Source: an uncultured Prevotella sp.
GTDB taxonomy: Bacteria > Bacteroidota > Bacteroidia > Bacteroidales > Bacteroidaceae
Assembly (NCBI GenBank): GCA_947164965.1
Contig: CAMUYR010000021.1
Span: 1 to 55,080, forward strand
Reading direction: 5' to 3'
Length of the DNA stretch: 55,080 nt
Positions 9,784-16,971 of the stretch are shown here, in pieces. Numbering within the stretch: the first letter of the stretch is position 1; each line of letters opens with the position of its first letter. A program made the translations under genes and the position numbers. Below the pieces are notes generated by a model that ran no database searches, had not been told where the DNA came from, and saw nothing but the letters and a program-made list of their open reading frames with translations.

Positions 9784-10564
9784 GAATAATTTGGCACGTT
9801 ATAAAGAGGATTATAAAAGACTTTGTGATCTTGGAGTTGCATTGCAGTTTGGGTTTCTCTATGAGAATAAAGGCTCTTTTCAGTTTGTCGAGGCCTTTGA
9901 AGATTTAGAGGAAAAACAAAAAGCGGAAGGGAAGAAATATCCTTTCAGCAGGTTTTATAATGGATGGTATAATGAAAGCCTAAGGCTAATAAAGCAGCTC
10001 ATGCCTGAAAGGCAGGATGATTTCGTTGGTTACTACAAAAATAGAAAGAAGGAACCAACAGTTGACATAGACAATTATCTAGTGTATTCTTCAGTTAGGG
10101 TTCCAGGTAAAGATGTCCATGGTGCAGCCCTTGCTTATGCGAAGTTTTCGCAGCAATTGATGATTGTTTTGTCGCTAGATAAATGCTTTGAGAGTTCTTT
10201 GTTTAATATCAAAGAACTGCTGCAAGCAGACATCTTTGAATCTGAGCTTGATGGGGCTAAGGAATTGCATAAGAATGGATTTTATAGAGCCGCTGGGGCT
10301 CTGTGTGGGGTGATTTTGGAAAAGCACTTTGCTGGAGTGTGTGATTCGCACACCATCAAGATGAAGTCAAAAGCCCCTGGCATTAGTGATTATAATGATA
10401 AATTGAAAGAAAGTGGAGTAATAGATAATAAGACATTTATTCTTATACAGCGCCTTGGCGCTATCAGAAACCTGTGTGACCACAATAAGAAACAGGAGCC
10501 AACGAAGGATGATATTGATGATTTGATAAGAGGTACGGATAAGGTATTGCATGAAGTACTATAG
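9776..10564 (+). CDS. HEPN-like protein with an R-x4-H motif
   Basis: 262 residues. The C-terminal half is helical: a helix with ELHKNGFYRAAGALCGVILEKHF, a linker, a helix NKTFILIQRLGAIRN, then RNLCDH with Arg231 and His236 (R-x4-H), then KKQEPTKDDIDDLI. This resembles DUF4145/Apea-type HEPN domains, in which R-x4-6-H is the metal-independent RNase motif. The first 130 residues are not recognised. The ATG lies inside the last codons of the ATPase gene (8-nt overlap). In an operon with two large NTPases the natural reading is effector RNase or adaptor; this is inference. A non-catalytic HEPN role (dimer or RNA binding) cannot be excluded. Confidence 0.65.
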   Translation: MDKNNLARYKEDYKRLCDLGVALQFGFLYENKGSFQFVEAFEDLEEKQKAEGKKYPFSRFYNGWYNESLRLIKQLMPERQDDFVGYYKNRKKEPTVDIDNYLVYSSVRVPGKDVHGAALAYAKFSQQLMIVLSLDKCFESSLFNIKELLQADIFESELDGAKELHKNGFYRAAGALCGVILEKHFAGVCDSHTIKMKSKAPGISDYNDKLKESGVIDNKTFILIQRLGAIRNLCDHNKKQEPTKDDIDDLIRGTDKVLHEVL

Positions 10565-10774
10565 CTGCTTATTAAAACGGAGTATATCCGTTCACTTCGT
10601 CGGACCAAAATCGGTCAATTAACAGGGCGGTAGCAGATAAACAATCCGCTCTCTATGCAATAGTGAGCGACACCGCTTTTGGCATTCTGAATGTGGATGC
10701 AATCCTCTTTCAGAATGGGGCATGCGGGAGGGGAATATAATAATGTCACAACCAATTAAATAACGAGCAACGAT
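10565..10774 (+). other. Spacer with an inverted repeat, no gene seen
   Basis: No convincing reading frame. A perfect 9-bp inverted repeat CATTCTGAA/TTCAGAATG (10683-10691 and 10709-10717) with a 17-nt loop sits about 60 nt before the next gene and could be an operator or a weak hairpin. Confidence 0.4.
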
Positions 10775-11005
10775 ATGACACAAGATGAAAAGTGGTTGAT
10801 AAGGTATAATGAGGTGGCGGATTTCATCGAAGCTAACCACCGGAATCCATCTAAGCACAGGCTTGAAGAGCATAATATGCTCTCGTGGTGCAAGCAACAG
10901 AGAAAGTTGCTTAATGCTGGCGCATTAAAGCCAGAGAGGGTAGGGATGTTTGAGAAGCTACAAGAGCTAGCTGAGAAATATAAGAGGGTAAATCAATATG
11001 TATAA
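10775..11005 (+). CDS. Small helicase-associated-domain protein
   Basis: 76 residues that match one helicase-associated (HA, PF03457) repeat: W near residue 7, ADFIEANHRNPSK, then LSWCKQQRKLLNAGALKPERVGMFEKL, which is the family's l..W...qR....G.L...r...L pattern. HA repeats are small helical domains found beside SNF2/DEAD helicases in mobile regions. No helicase is present here, so it may be a solo adaptor or a remnant. A strong terminator follows directly. Confidence 0.65.
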   Translation: MTQDEKWLIRYNEVADFIEANHRNPSKHRLEEHNMLSWCKQQRKLLNAGALKPERVGMFEKLQELAEKYKRVNQYV

Positions 11006-11006
11006 A

Positions 11007-11045
11007 AAAACAGCTGCAATTTCGTAATGAAGTTGCAGCTGTTTT
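11007..11045 (+). terminator. Rho-independent terminator
   Basis: Perfect 13-bp stem AAAACAGCTGCAA (11007-11019) / TTGCAGCTGTTTT (11033-11045) with a 13-nt loop, followed by GTTTTTATT. It begins 2 nt after the stop codon and is A-rich on the other side, so it may work in both directions. Confidence 0.9.
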
Positions 11046-11445
11046 GTTTTTATTCTCGTAATAACTTGATGAGTTTGATTGCTTACAAAGCATCTGGGCT
11101 TTCTAAAGACGCTATAAGCGCAGCAATCAGTATCAGTAAGGGGGATACCACCACTCTTCTTTTCGAAAAGAAGCAAAAGGTATTTTTTCGAAATCCCCCG
11201 TCCCCTTTGCCTAAAGGGGCTCCACCTCTCCCTGTATTCCCTCTCCTCAGGCGAGGGAAAAATTGACTACGGGCAGAGACCGCCCTTCGTCAAAGTTTTA
11301 GTAAGAATCACAAAGCTTTCGCCCTTCGGGTGATTCTTGATTGTTTAATAATCTATACCATTGAATATACACTCGGGGTGTGGGGCAGAGAGCCCCAGAA
11401 TATGAGTTTTTTACCAAAATGCTTGGAGGTTTCGGAAATTCTCTT
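11046..11445. repeat. Hairpin-rich non-coding spacer
   Basis: About 400 nt without a convincing gene. It contains a perfect 18-bp palindrome CTTCTTTTCGAAAAGAAG (11156-11173), a hairpin CCCCTTT/AAAGGGG (11202-11219), an inverted repeat AAGAATCAC/GTGATTCTT (11303-11311, 11330-11338) and a GGGGC/GCCCC hairpin near 11380. A 79-codon frame crosses it but is built of these repeats and has a Pro/Leu-rich, non-protein-like tail. Confidence 0.5.
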
Positions 11446-11453
11446 TATCTTTG
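11446..11453 (+). promoter_or_regulatory. -7 promoter element for two small genes
   Basis: TATCTTTG 21 nt before the ATG at 11475. The -33 element is not clear. Confidence 0.55.
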
Positions 11454-11474
11454 CACCCAGAAATTATTTGTAAT

Positions 11475-11630
11475 ATGGCACAGGTAGAATATATAACTAT
11501 CAAGAATGCATCGAGGAAGGTGTTGAACAAGATGCGTAAGATAGGCGAAGAGAAAGCCCAGAGGCTTCAGGAGATTCAGGAGCGCTGGGATGCCGGTGAT
11601 ATTAAGGATGTGGAGGTCGTGCAACTATAA
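11475..11630 (+). CDS. Unrecognised 51-residue protein
   Basis: ATG to TAA, 51 residues, highly charged and helical (SRKVLNKMRKIGEEKAQRLQEIQERWDAG). It follows a recognisable promoter and ends 3 nt before the next ATG, so the two form a pair. The size and layout resemble a type II toxin-antitoxin pair, but neither product matches a family I know. Confidence 0.5.
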   Translation: MAQVEYITIKNASRKVLNKMRKIGEEKAQRLQEIQERWDAGDIKDVEVVQL

Positions 11631-11633
11631 ACG

Positions 11634-11786
11634 ATGAAAGACCTCGTAAGAATCTTTAAGTCGCCTGAAGGTGACGTGTACCATATTGCTTTATCCGAGG
11701 ACAAGGGTGTTTTGTCGCAAGAGGTTGTTGAAGCTCTTGGAAATGTTCATGTGGTAGGTATCGAGCTGCGCAGACTTGATAGATGA
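11634..11786 (+). CDS. Unrecognised 50-residue protein
   Basis: 50 residues beginning MKDLVRIFKSPEGDVYHIAL, a mixed strand/helix small protein. Its stop codon TGA (11784-11786) runs into the left arm of the REP palindrome, so transposition or imperfect excision may have fixed its present end. Function unknown. Confidence 0.5.
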   Translation: MKDLVRIFKSPEGDVYHIALSEDKGVLSQEVVEALGNVHVVGIELRRLDR

Positions 11787-11825
11787 CAAGGGACAGGTAC
11801 CGATGACAGGTACCTGTCCCTTGTC
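11785..11825. repeat. REP-type palindrome, 17-bp perfect arms
   Basis: GACAAGGGACAGGTACC (11785-11801), 7-nt loop GATGACA, then the exact reverse complement (11809-11825). It lies 4 nt from the 3' end of the adjacent transposase gene. RAYT transposases (HUH family) act on such stem-loops. The loop repeats part of the stem (GACAGG), so shifted pairing is possible. Confidence 0.8.
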
Positions 11826-11829
11826 ATCA

Positions 11830-12450
11830 CTAAAGCTTTTGGATAAGGCCTCGACCTATGCCTGTTAATCGCTCTAACTGTCGTACGGATGCACCCATGA
11901 GTCGAAGTTCTTTTAGAACATCCCGCTGCTGTTCTTTATCCAGTTGCTGAAAAGCTGAGGCATTGGAAACATTGACCAGTTTGATTATATGTTTCCATAC
12001 CTGGTCATCTGAAAGCCTATTCCTTGGCTGCTCATTATCGTTATCGAGAAAAATGGCATCATCGGGTAAGGGATCGTTTACCCACTCTTCCAATTCCTTG
12101 AAAGGGATCCTGTTAAGGACGGTCTTGATATCGCAAATCTGGAACACTGGCTCTACCGTGCCGTCATACTCGCTCCAACTGCTGTACTCGTAGTCTTTGA
12201 CATACTCTACCAGCCCAGCCTTTAACGGGTTCTGGTGAATGTAGCGCAACAGCACAGTGAAGTAGGCCATATCATTGACCGGCTCGCTCTTGAAACGTTC
12301 TTTGAACAAATGGCCATCGCGCCCATACTTGCGGTTATAGTAGTACACATAGGAACTGGCTATGCGCTTGATGGTTTCGCCCACGCTCTCCTCGCGTTCT
12401 CTAATGAGCAGATGGAAGTGTATGCTCCTTGCTCTTGCCGAGAAATACAA
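11830..12450 (-). pseudogene. REP-associated tyrosine transposase (RAYT), 5' truncated
   Basis: The frame opens at TTG (12450) directly before the HUH motif HFHLLIREREES and continues with the IS200/RAYT core: IKRIASSYVYYYNRKYGRDGHLFKERFKSEP, where the catalytic Tyr is expected, and LRYIHQNPLKAGLVEY. The C-terminus is full length. The usual 60 or so N-terminal residues are missing; an in-frame TGA lies just upstream, and the residues before HFH (SARARS) do not match the family's usual AYCxMxNHVH. It is therefore probably dead, though HUH and Tyr residues remain. A perfect REP palindrome abuts its 3' end. Confidence 0.75.
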
Positions 12451-12520
12451 GAGGATAAATCAGTGGATGTGAAAGTTTAGTTTTTCAGCACAGACAAGAA
12501 GTGGTATAGGACATGCAAAG

Positions 12521-12580
12521 GCCAAACAACCAAACGGAATTAGGCCAAACAACCAAATGAAAATATGCCAAATAACCAAA
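12521..12580. repeat. Three iterons spaced 23 bp
   Basis: Copies at 12521-12534, 12544-12557 and 12567-12580. The first two are GCCAAACAACCAAA, the third has one change. Start-to-start spacing is exactly 23 bp, about two helical turns, so all sites face one side of the DNA. They sit just upstream of the promoter of the AAA/DUF4143 gene, as expected of operator sites. Confidence 0.7.
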
Positions 12581-12597
12581 TAGTTGTTAAATAATTC

Positions 12598-12626
12598 TTG
12601 TTTTACAACAGTTTTAATTACTTTTG
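12598..12626 (+). promoter_or_regulatory. Promoter of the AAA/DUF4143 gene
   Basis: TTG at 12598-12600 and TACTTTTG at 12619-12626, 18-bp spacer. The nearest iteron ends 18 bp upstream of the -33 element. Confidence 0.65.
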
Positions 12627-12641
12627 CAGAAAATTTAGTGT

Positions 12642-13931
12642 ATGGCAGAGAATTTGATATATCGTAAGAGAGTGGCAGATAGTATGTTAGCCGATAAGCT
12701 GGAGGCCATGGGGGCTGTATTGATAGAAGGTCCTAAGGCTTGCGGAAAGACAACGACGGCAGAACAGCAGGCTAAAAGCATACTCTATATGGATGATCCT
12801 GACAATATAGCCCAGAATCTGCAATTGGCTGAAACCAATATTAAACGTCTGTTGCAGGGTGATAACCCCAGGCTGATAGATGAGTGGCAGATAGCCCCTC
12901 AGTTATGGGATGCCGTCCGGTTTGAGACGGATCATCGGGGAGATGATGGATTGTTTATGCTGACTGGCTCTGCGGTACCAGCAGATGACTCGAAGATTCA
13001 TCATACAGGGGCCGGTCGTTTTGCCTGGCTGACAATGCGCCCGATGACACTTTGGGAATCGGGTGAATCGACAGGTGAAGTTAGTCTTGGCAGATTGTTT
13101 GAGAATGCTGAAAAGGTGGATGGCGAGAGCCATCTGGCATTAGAGGATGTGGCATTGGTCACCTGTAGAGGTGGTTGGCCTAAGGCGTTGAATAAGAAGA
13201 GTCAGAAGGCAGCTCTCAGTCAGGTAAAGGAGTATTATGAAGCGATTACACGCTCAGACATATCGCGTGTGGATGGAGTATCGAGGGATGAGCAGAGGGC
13301 TAAAAGGCTTATGCGCTCGTATGCTCGTCTGCAAGGTTCAATGGCTCCTATCCCAACTATTGTTGAAGACCTGAAAACGAATGAGCCAGAGGGAATGAGC
13401 GATGAGACTGTAGTATCGTATATCAAGGCCCTGAAGAAGATTTTTGTGATAGAGGATATGGAGGCATGGAATCCTAATCTCCGTTCAAAGACTGCTATAC
13501 GCACCTCTGACAATCGTTATTTCGTGGATCCATCGATTGCTGCTGCCGCTTTGGGCCTTGGACCTAACGATTTGATGAATGACTTGAATACGTTCGGACT
13601 GCTGTTTGAGACACTGTGTGTGCGTGACTTGCGCGTGTTTGCAGAGGCTCTCGACGGAAAAGTATATCATTATCGTGATAAGAGTGGATTGGAGTGTGAT
13701 ACTGTAGTGCATCTTAGGAATGGTAGCTATGGCCTGATTGAGATTAAGCTTGGTGGTGAGAAACTGATTCAGGAAGGTGTGGATGCCTTGACAGATTTAG
13801 CGGATAAGATTGACACTACGAAAATGAAGAAACCATCGTTTATGATGGTGCTGACAGCTGTCGGTCAGTATGCCTATAAACGCTCTAAGGATGGTGTGTT
13901 GGTAGTGCCTATAGGATGTTTGAAAGCCTAG
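12642..13931 (+). CDS. AAA ATPase with DUF4143 domain
   Basis: 429 residues. N-terminal ATPase: Walker A EGPKACGKTTTA at about residue 30, a Walker B-like LIDEWQ near 85, and a sensor-like LTGSA near 107. The middle carries RPMTLWESGE, characteristic of this family. The C-terminal DUF4143 half has ITRSDISRVDG, YFVDPSIAAAALG and a nuclease-fold-like end YHYRDKSGLECDTVVHLRNGSYGLIEIKLGG with D...E-x-K order. Such ATPases are abundant in gut Bacteroidota; their role is not settled. The gene has its own promoter with iterons, which suggests autoregulation. Confidence 0.85.
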   Translation: MAENLIYRKRVADSMLADKLEAMGAVLIEGPKACGKTTTAEQQAKSILYMDDPDNIAQNLQLAETNIKRLLQGDNPRLIDEWQIAPQLWDAVRFETDHRGDDGLFMLTGSAVPADDSKIHHTGAGRFAWLTMRPMTLWESGESTGEVSLGRLFENAEKVDGESHLALEDVALVTCRGGWPKALNKKSQKAALSQVKEYYEAITRSDISRVDGVSRDEQRAKRLMRSYARLQGSMAPIPTIVEDLKTNEPEGMSDETVVSYIKALKKIFVIEDMEAWNPNLRSKTAIRTSDNRYFVDPSIAAAALGLGPNDLMNDLNTFGLLFETLCVRDLRVFAEALDGKVYHYRDKSGLECDTVVHLRNGSYGLIEIKLGGEKLIQEGVDALTDLADKIDTTKMKKPSFMMVLTAVGQYAYKRSKDGVLVVPIGCLKA

Positions 13932-13994
13932 TGGTTTCGGAAGGGAAGTCAAGAGGCGAGTCATAATCCTATGGGACTAAAAATCGGAGATTTC

Positions 13995-14025
13995 TTGGAA
14001 GATAACGAAAAAGTGGCTATCTTTG
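13995..14025 (+). promoter_or_regulatory. Promoter of the nucleotidyltransferase gene
   Basis: TTG at 13995-13997 and TATCTTTG at 14018-14025, 20-bp spacer. The box ends 5 nt before ATG 14031, so the transcript would be leaderless or nearly so if this start is used. Confidence 0.5.
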
Positions 14026-14030
14026 TCGGC

Positions 14031-15140
14031 ATGAATGACGATCGGTTATTTGAACTGCTGCGCTCGGCACTGAATGGAGAGGCTGTGGAATGTGAGCTGA
14101 GTGCTAAGGACTGGGAATGCATCTATCTGCTGTCCCAGAGGCAATCTGTGACGGGTGTGCTATGGCCAGTCGTGAAGGACAGGGCACTGCCTATGGCTGT
14201 GGCCATGCAGTGGCTGGCACTGGCGGAACAGATCAGAGGCATGAACGAATTGCAGAATAGGGAGGCTGCAAGGCTGACACAGCTATTCGCTGATGCTGGA
14301 CATCGATCGGCCATATTGAAAGGACAGGCTAATGCGCGACTGTATCCCGACAAGCTGTTAAGACAGCCTGGAGATATCGACATCTGGATAGAAGGGGGTG
14401 AGGAGAGTGTCATGCAACTGCTGATGGACCTGGGACTGCTGGACGAAAGGCCAACCATCAGCAATGCAGGGAAAAAGGGCAAGGCAACCACGAATTATCA
14501 TCATGTGCATCTGCCGCCTACCAAGGAGGGCATCATCGTGGAGGCTCATTTCCGTCCATCGTCAGGGAACCATAACCCATGGACAAACCGCAGGCTGCAA
14601 CAATGGCTGGAGCAGGAAATAAAGACTGTGAACAGGGTGGAAGAGGGCTTCTGTGTGCCTTCGACAAGATTTGCCCTGGTGGTGCAACTGTCGCACATAC
14701 AGCGACATTTCCTGAGTTCGGGCATAGGATTGAGACAGCTGTGCGACTACTACTGGCTGTTGCGCAATGCCTCTGAGGAAGAGCGTTGTGAAGTGAGAGC
14801 CTTGCTGGGCAGATTTGGGTTAAGGCATACTGCAGGGGCACTGATGTGGGTACTGGGAGAGGTGCTGCATCTGGATAAGGCACTGATGCTCTGCGACACT
14901 GATGCATGGCGAGGGGAATGGATGCTTCGAGAGGTGATGGCAGGAGGCAATTTCGGGCACTATGCTGAGAGGAGGCAAAAGGGGAGATGGAAACATTTTT
15001 TTGCCGGTCAGATGAGGATTATGAGGCTCTTGAGGTTTGATTTCTGGGAGGCGCTATGGATAGAGTTGGATTATTTTAGGGCTATCATGGTGACGCTGCC
15101 AGAGCGAATCAGAAGGGGAAAACTGTCGCTGAGTGAATGA
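14031..15140 (+). CDS. PF14907-type nucleotidyltransferase
   Basis: 369 residues from ATG 14031. The family's nucleotidyltransferase core is visible: AILKGQANARLYPDKLLRQPGDIDIWIEGG, with the paired acidic residues of a GDIDIW motif, then HHVHLP and IVEAHFRP. The C-terminal half is helical (RFALVVQLSHIQRHFLSSGIGLRQLCDYYWLL). An upstream ATG at 13971 would add 20 residues, but a promoter lies between the two, and a paralogue at 26371 starts with a matching Met-x4-Phe-Phe-Glu-Leu, so 14031 is preferred. Substrate unknown; members often sit near polysaccharide and sugar-nucleotide genes, as here. Confidence 0.75.
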   Translation: MNDDRLFELLRSALNGEAVECELSAKDWECIYLLSQRQSVTGVLWPVVKDRALPMAVAMQWLALAEQIRGMNELQNREAARLTQLFADAGHRSAILKGQANARLYPDKLLRQPGDIDIWIEGGEESVMQLLMDLGLLDERPTISNAGKKGKATTNYHHVHLPPTKEGIIVEAHFRPSSGNHNPWTNRRLQQWLEQEIKTVNRVEEGFCVPSTRFALVVQLSHIQRHFLSSGIGLRQLCDYYWLLRNASEEERCEVRALLGRFGLRHTAGALMWVLGEVLHLDKALMLCDTDAWRGEWMLREVMAGGNFGHYAERRQKGRWKHFFAGQMRIMRLLRFDFWEALWIELDYFRAIMVTLPERIRRGKLSLSE

Positions 15141-15197
15141 AAACAAAAGAAAAATACGAATTTATTTGTTTTTTTTGGTGTTTATCGAAAAAAACAC

Positions 15198-15205
15198 TAA
15201 TTTTG
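15198..15205 (+). promoter_or_regulatory. -7 promoter element of the kinase gene
   Basis: TAATTTTG ending 5 nt before ATG 15211, with a T-rich -33 region. As at 14031 the predicted start site is almost at the ATG. Confidence 0.6.
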
Positions 15206-15210
15206 CCCCC

Positions 15211-16491
15211 ATGAAAGAGTATCAGTATCATATTTTTAGCCCGTATAGGGTGTGTCCATTGGGCGCTCACGTGGATCATCAGCATGGATTGGTGACGGGG
15301 TTCGCCATTGATAAAGGGGTTGATCTGTGGTTTAATATTACGAACACGGATTGCACGGATAAAACGGATATTAAGACGAACACGAATCGCACGAATGACA
15401 CGAATAAGTGGCCTGATGGCCATGTGCATCTGGAGTCGAGGACTTTTGAAGGGGTGGTGGATTTTGAGATCGATGCACCTTCGCAGGTGAGGGAAAGGCA
15501 CTGGGGAGATTATGCCCGGGGTGCTAAGTATGCCCTGAAGAAGCGATTTGAACTGAAGAGGGGTATTGAGGGTGTGATACAGGGATCATTGCCTGTAGGA
15601 GGACTTTCTTCGAGCGCTGCTGTGCTCATCGCTTATGTCATGGCGTTTGCCAAGGCGAATGATATCACGCTGCAGCCTTTCGAGGTGGTGAAGATTGCAT
15701 CTGAGGCTGAGCGGGAGTATATCGGACTGAACAATGGTCTGCTGGATCAGGCGTGTATTGCACTGGGTAAGAAGAATCAGTTGTTGTTTCTGGATTGTGA
15801 CTCGAATGAGTATCGTGTGATTCCCTTCGGAGGTGGGATTGCTTCGCAAGAAATTATTCAAAAATCTGATTCAAAATTTGACAAAAATCAAATTGCAAAT
15901 TCGGAATTACCGTTTGAGATTGGGATATTCTTCAGTGGATTGACACGAAGTCTCGTGAACAGCGATTATAATCTGCGCGTGTATGAGTGTAAGACTGCTG
16001 CGTGGAATATGTTGGCGTATACTGAGCAGCCGCTGAAGACGTTTGATAAGACATTTTTGAGGGATATTCCGAAGGCTACATTCGAGAAGACTCGCATCGC
16101 TATGCCTGCGAGATTTGCCCGTAGAGCTGAGCATTTCTATTCGGAGTATAGACGTGTCAGACAGGGCGTGACAGCCTGGGAGACAGGAAATCTGAAGCTT
16201 TTCGGCAAGCTGAGCTTTGACTCGTGTGAGAGCAGTATTCATAACTATGAGTGTGGAAGCCCTGAGCTGATCGCGATCTATGAGATCATGCGATCATTAC
16301 CAGGGGTATATGGAGGAAGGTTCTCAGGGGCTGGATTCAAAGGGGCTTGTATCGCCTTGGTGGATCCTTCTTATAAGGCTGAGATCGAAAAGACGCTGAC
16401 TGAGAGATATCTGGAGCAGTTCCCAGAGTATGAGAAGACGTTCCAGGTGTTCTGGGTTCGTCCAGACGACGGAGCTCGCTTTGTTGATTGA
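15211..16491 (+). CDS. Galacturonokinase-like GHMP sugar kinase
   Basis: 426 residues. The N-terminus has SPYRVCPLGAHVDHQHG, which matches plant galacturonokinase (SPYRICPLGAHIDHQGG) far better than galactokinase (GRVNLIGEHTDY). The GHMP phosphate loop is LPVGGLSSSAA. Further matches to galacturonokinase are WGDYARGAKYAL, GLNNGLLDQ, RRAEHFYSE and the end IHNYECGSPELI / PGVYGGRFSGAGFKG. It would phosphorylate C1 of D-galacturonate (or a related uronic acid) with ATP in the cytoplasm. The nucleotidyltransferase and UDP-GlcA epimerase that follow fit that role. Two repeat-derived insertions lie in the coding frame (see 15340 and 15838). A longer frame from 15133 contains the promoter, so 15211 is the start. 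Confidence 0.8.
   Translation: MKEYQYHIFSPYRVCPLGAHVDHQHGLVTGFAIDKGVDLWFNITNTDCTDKTDIKTNTNRTNDTNKWPDGHVHLESRTFEGVVDFEIDAPSQVRERHWGDYARGAKYALKKRFELKRGIEGVIQGSLPVGGLSSSAAVLIAYVMAFAKANDITLQPFEVVKIASEAEREYIGLNNGLLDQACIALGKKNQLLFLDCDSNEYRVIPFGGGIASQEIIQKSDSKFDKNQIANSELPFEIGIFFSGLTRSLVNSDYNLRVYECKTAAWNMLAYTEQPLKTFDKTFLRDIPKATFEKTRIAMPARFARRAEHFYSEYRRVRQGVTAWETGNLKLFGKLSFDSCESSIHNYECGSPELIAIYEIMRSLPGVYGGRFSGAGFKGACIALVDPSYKAEIEKTLTERYLEQFPEYEKTFQVFWVRPDDGARFVD
15340..15405 (+). repeat. Pair of 30-nt repeats inside the kinase frame
   Basis: Units 15340-15369 and 15376-15405, 36 nt apart (12 codons), identical at 24 of 30 positions. Each contains three ACGRAT hexamers. They encode a Thr/Asn/Asp-rich stretch (TDCTDKTDIKTNTN) absent from the plant enzyme as I know it. 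Similar ACGAAT-type repeats are common between genes in Bacteroidota genomes. Confidence 0.7.
15838..15872 (+). repeat. Left part of the dispersed repeat, in frame (copy A)
   Basis: Begins ATTGCTTCGCAAGAAAT, the same start as the intergenic copies at 16491 and 17842, followed by ATTCAAAAATC as in copy C. It is translated as IASQEIIQKS. The following A-rich stretch to about 15900 is also extra relative to the family. Confidence 0.65.
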
Positions 16492-16543
16492 TTGCTTCGC
16501 AAGAAATCCTTCAAGAATCTTGATAAAAATCTTATAGAAGAAA
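16491..16543 (+). repeat. Dispersed repeat, left half (copy B)
   Basis: About 53 nt almost identical to the left half of copy D (17842). It stops where the GxxExxY gene begins. It starts at the last base of the kinase stop codon. Confidence 0.75.
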
Positions 16544-16546
16544 TCT

Positions 16547-16966
16547 ATGGATCTTATAAAAGAGTACAATAAGCAATTGGAGAGGCAGAAACATATTACA
16601 GGAGTTGCCATGAAGGTCTTTAACAAGTATCATGGTGGTTTGCTGGAATCCGCTTATGAATGTGCAATGAAGTATTTGCTTGAGATAGATGGCTATAAAG
16701 TAGAAGAGCAAAAAGAACTCCCAATGTTTTGGGATGATGTCAAGCTGGATAAGACCTACAAGCTAGACTTGGTAGTAGATGATGACATTATCGTAGAACT
16801 GAAAGCCATCAAGTTTATTACAGATGAACATAGAAAACAATTACGTAATTACATGAATCTCACTCATACCCAATGGGGAATGCTCATTAACTTTTCTATG
16901 GACAGGGTTTATAGTGAATGGTATAAACGAGATAATGATGAGATTGAAAAAGTAAAATTGATGTAG
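16547..16966 (+). CDS. GxxExxY family protein
   Basis: 139 residues. The naming motif is GLLESAY (G-x-x-E-x-x-Y) at about residue 27. A PD-(D/E)XK-like core follows: KLDLVVDDDIIVELKAI, with Asp then E-x-K, then HRKQLRNYM and MLINF. Members are small nuclease-fold proteins of unknown role. The gene is AT-rich and sits between two copies of the dispersed repeat (B and C), inside what would otherwise be a kinase-nucleotidyltransferase-epimerase operon. This suggests it arrived with, or into, the repeat. Confidence 0.8.
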   Translation: MDLIKEYNKQLERQKHITGVAMKVFNKYHGGLLESAYECAMKYLLEIDGYKVEEQKELPMFWDDVKLDKTYKLDLVVDDDIIVELKAIKFITDEHRKQLRNYMNLTHTQWGMLINFSMDRVYSEWYKRDNDEIEKVKLM

Positions 16967-16971
16967 GTTGT

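Noticed and set aside
11027..11266. 79-codon plus-strand gene
   Set aside because: It starts inside a terminator and consists of hairpin repeats; the translation is not protein-like.
12521..12580. CRISPR array
   Set aside because: Only three 14-nt repeats with 9-nt spacers, no cas genes; the spacing fits operator iterons.
15133..15210. N-terminal extension of the kinase (start at 15133)
   Set aside because: It overlaps the preceding gene and contains the TAATTTTG promoter box; family similarity begins right after ATG 15211.
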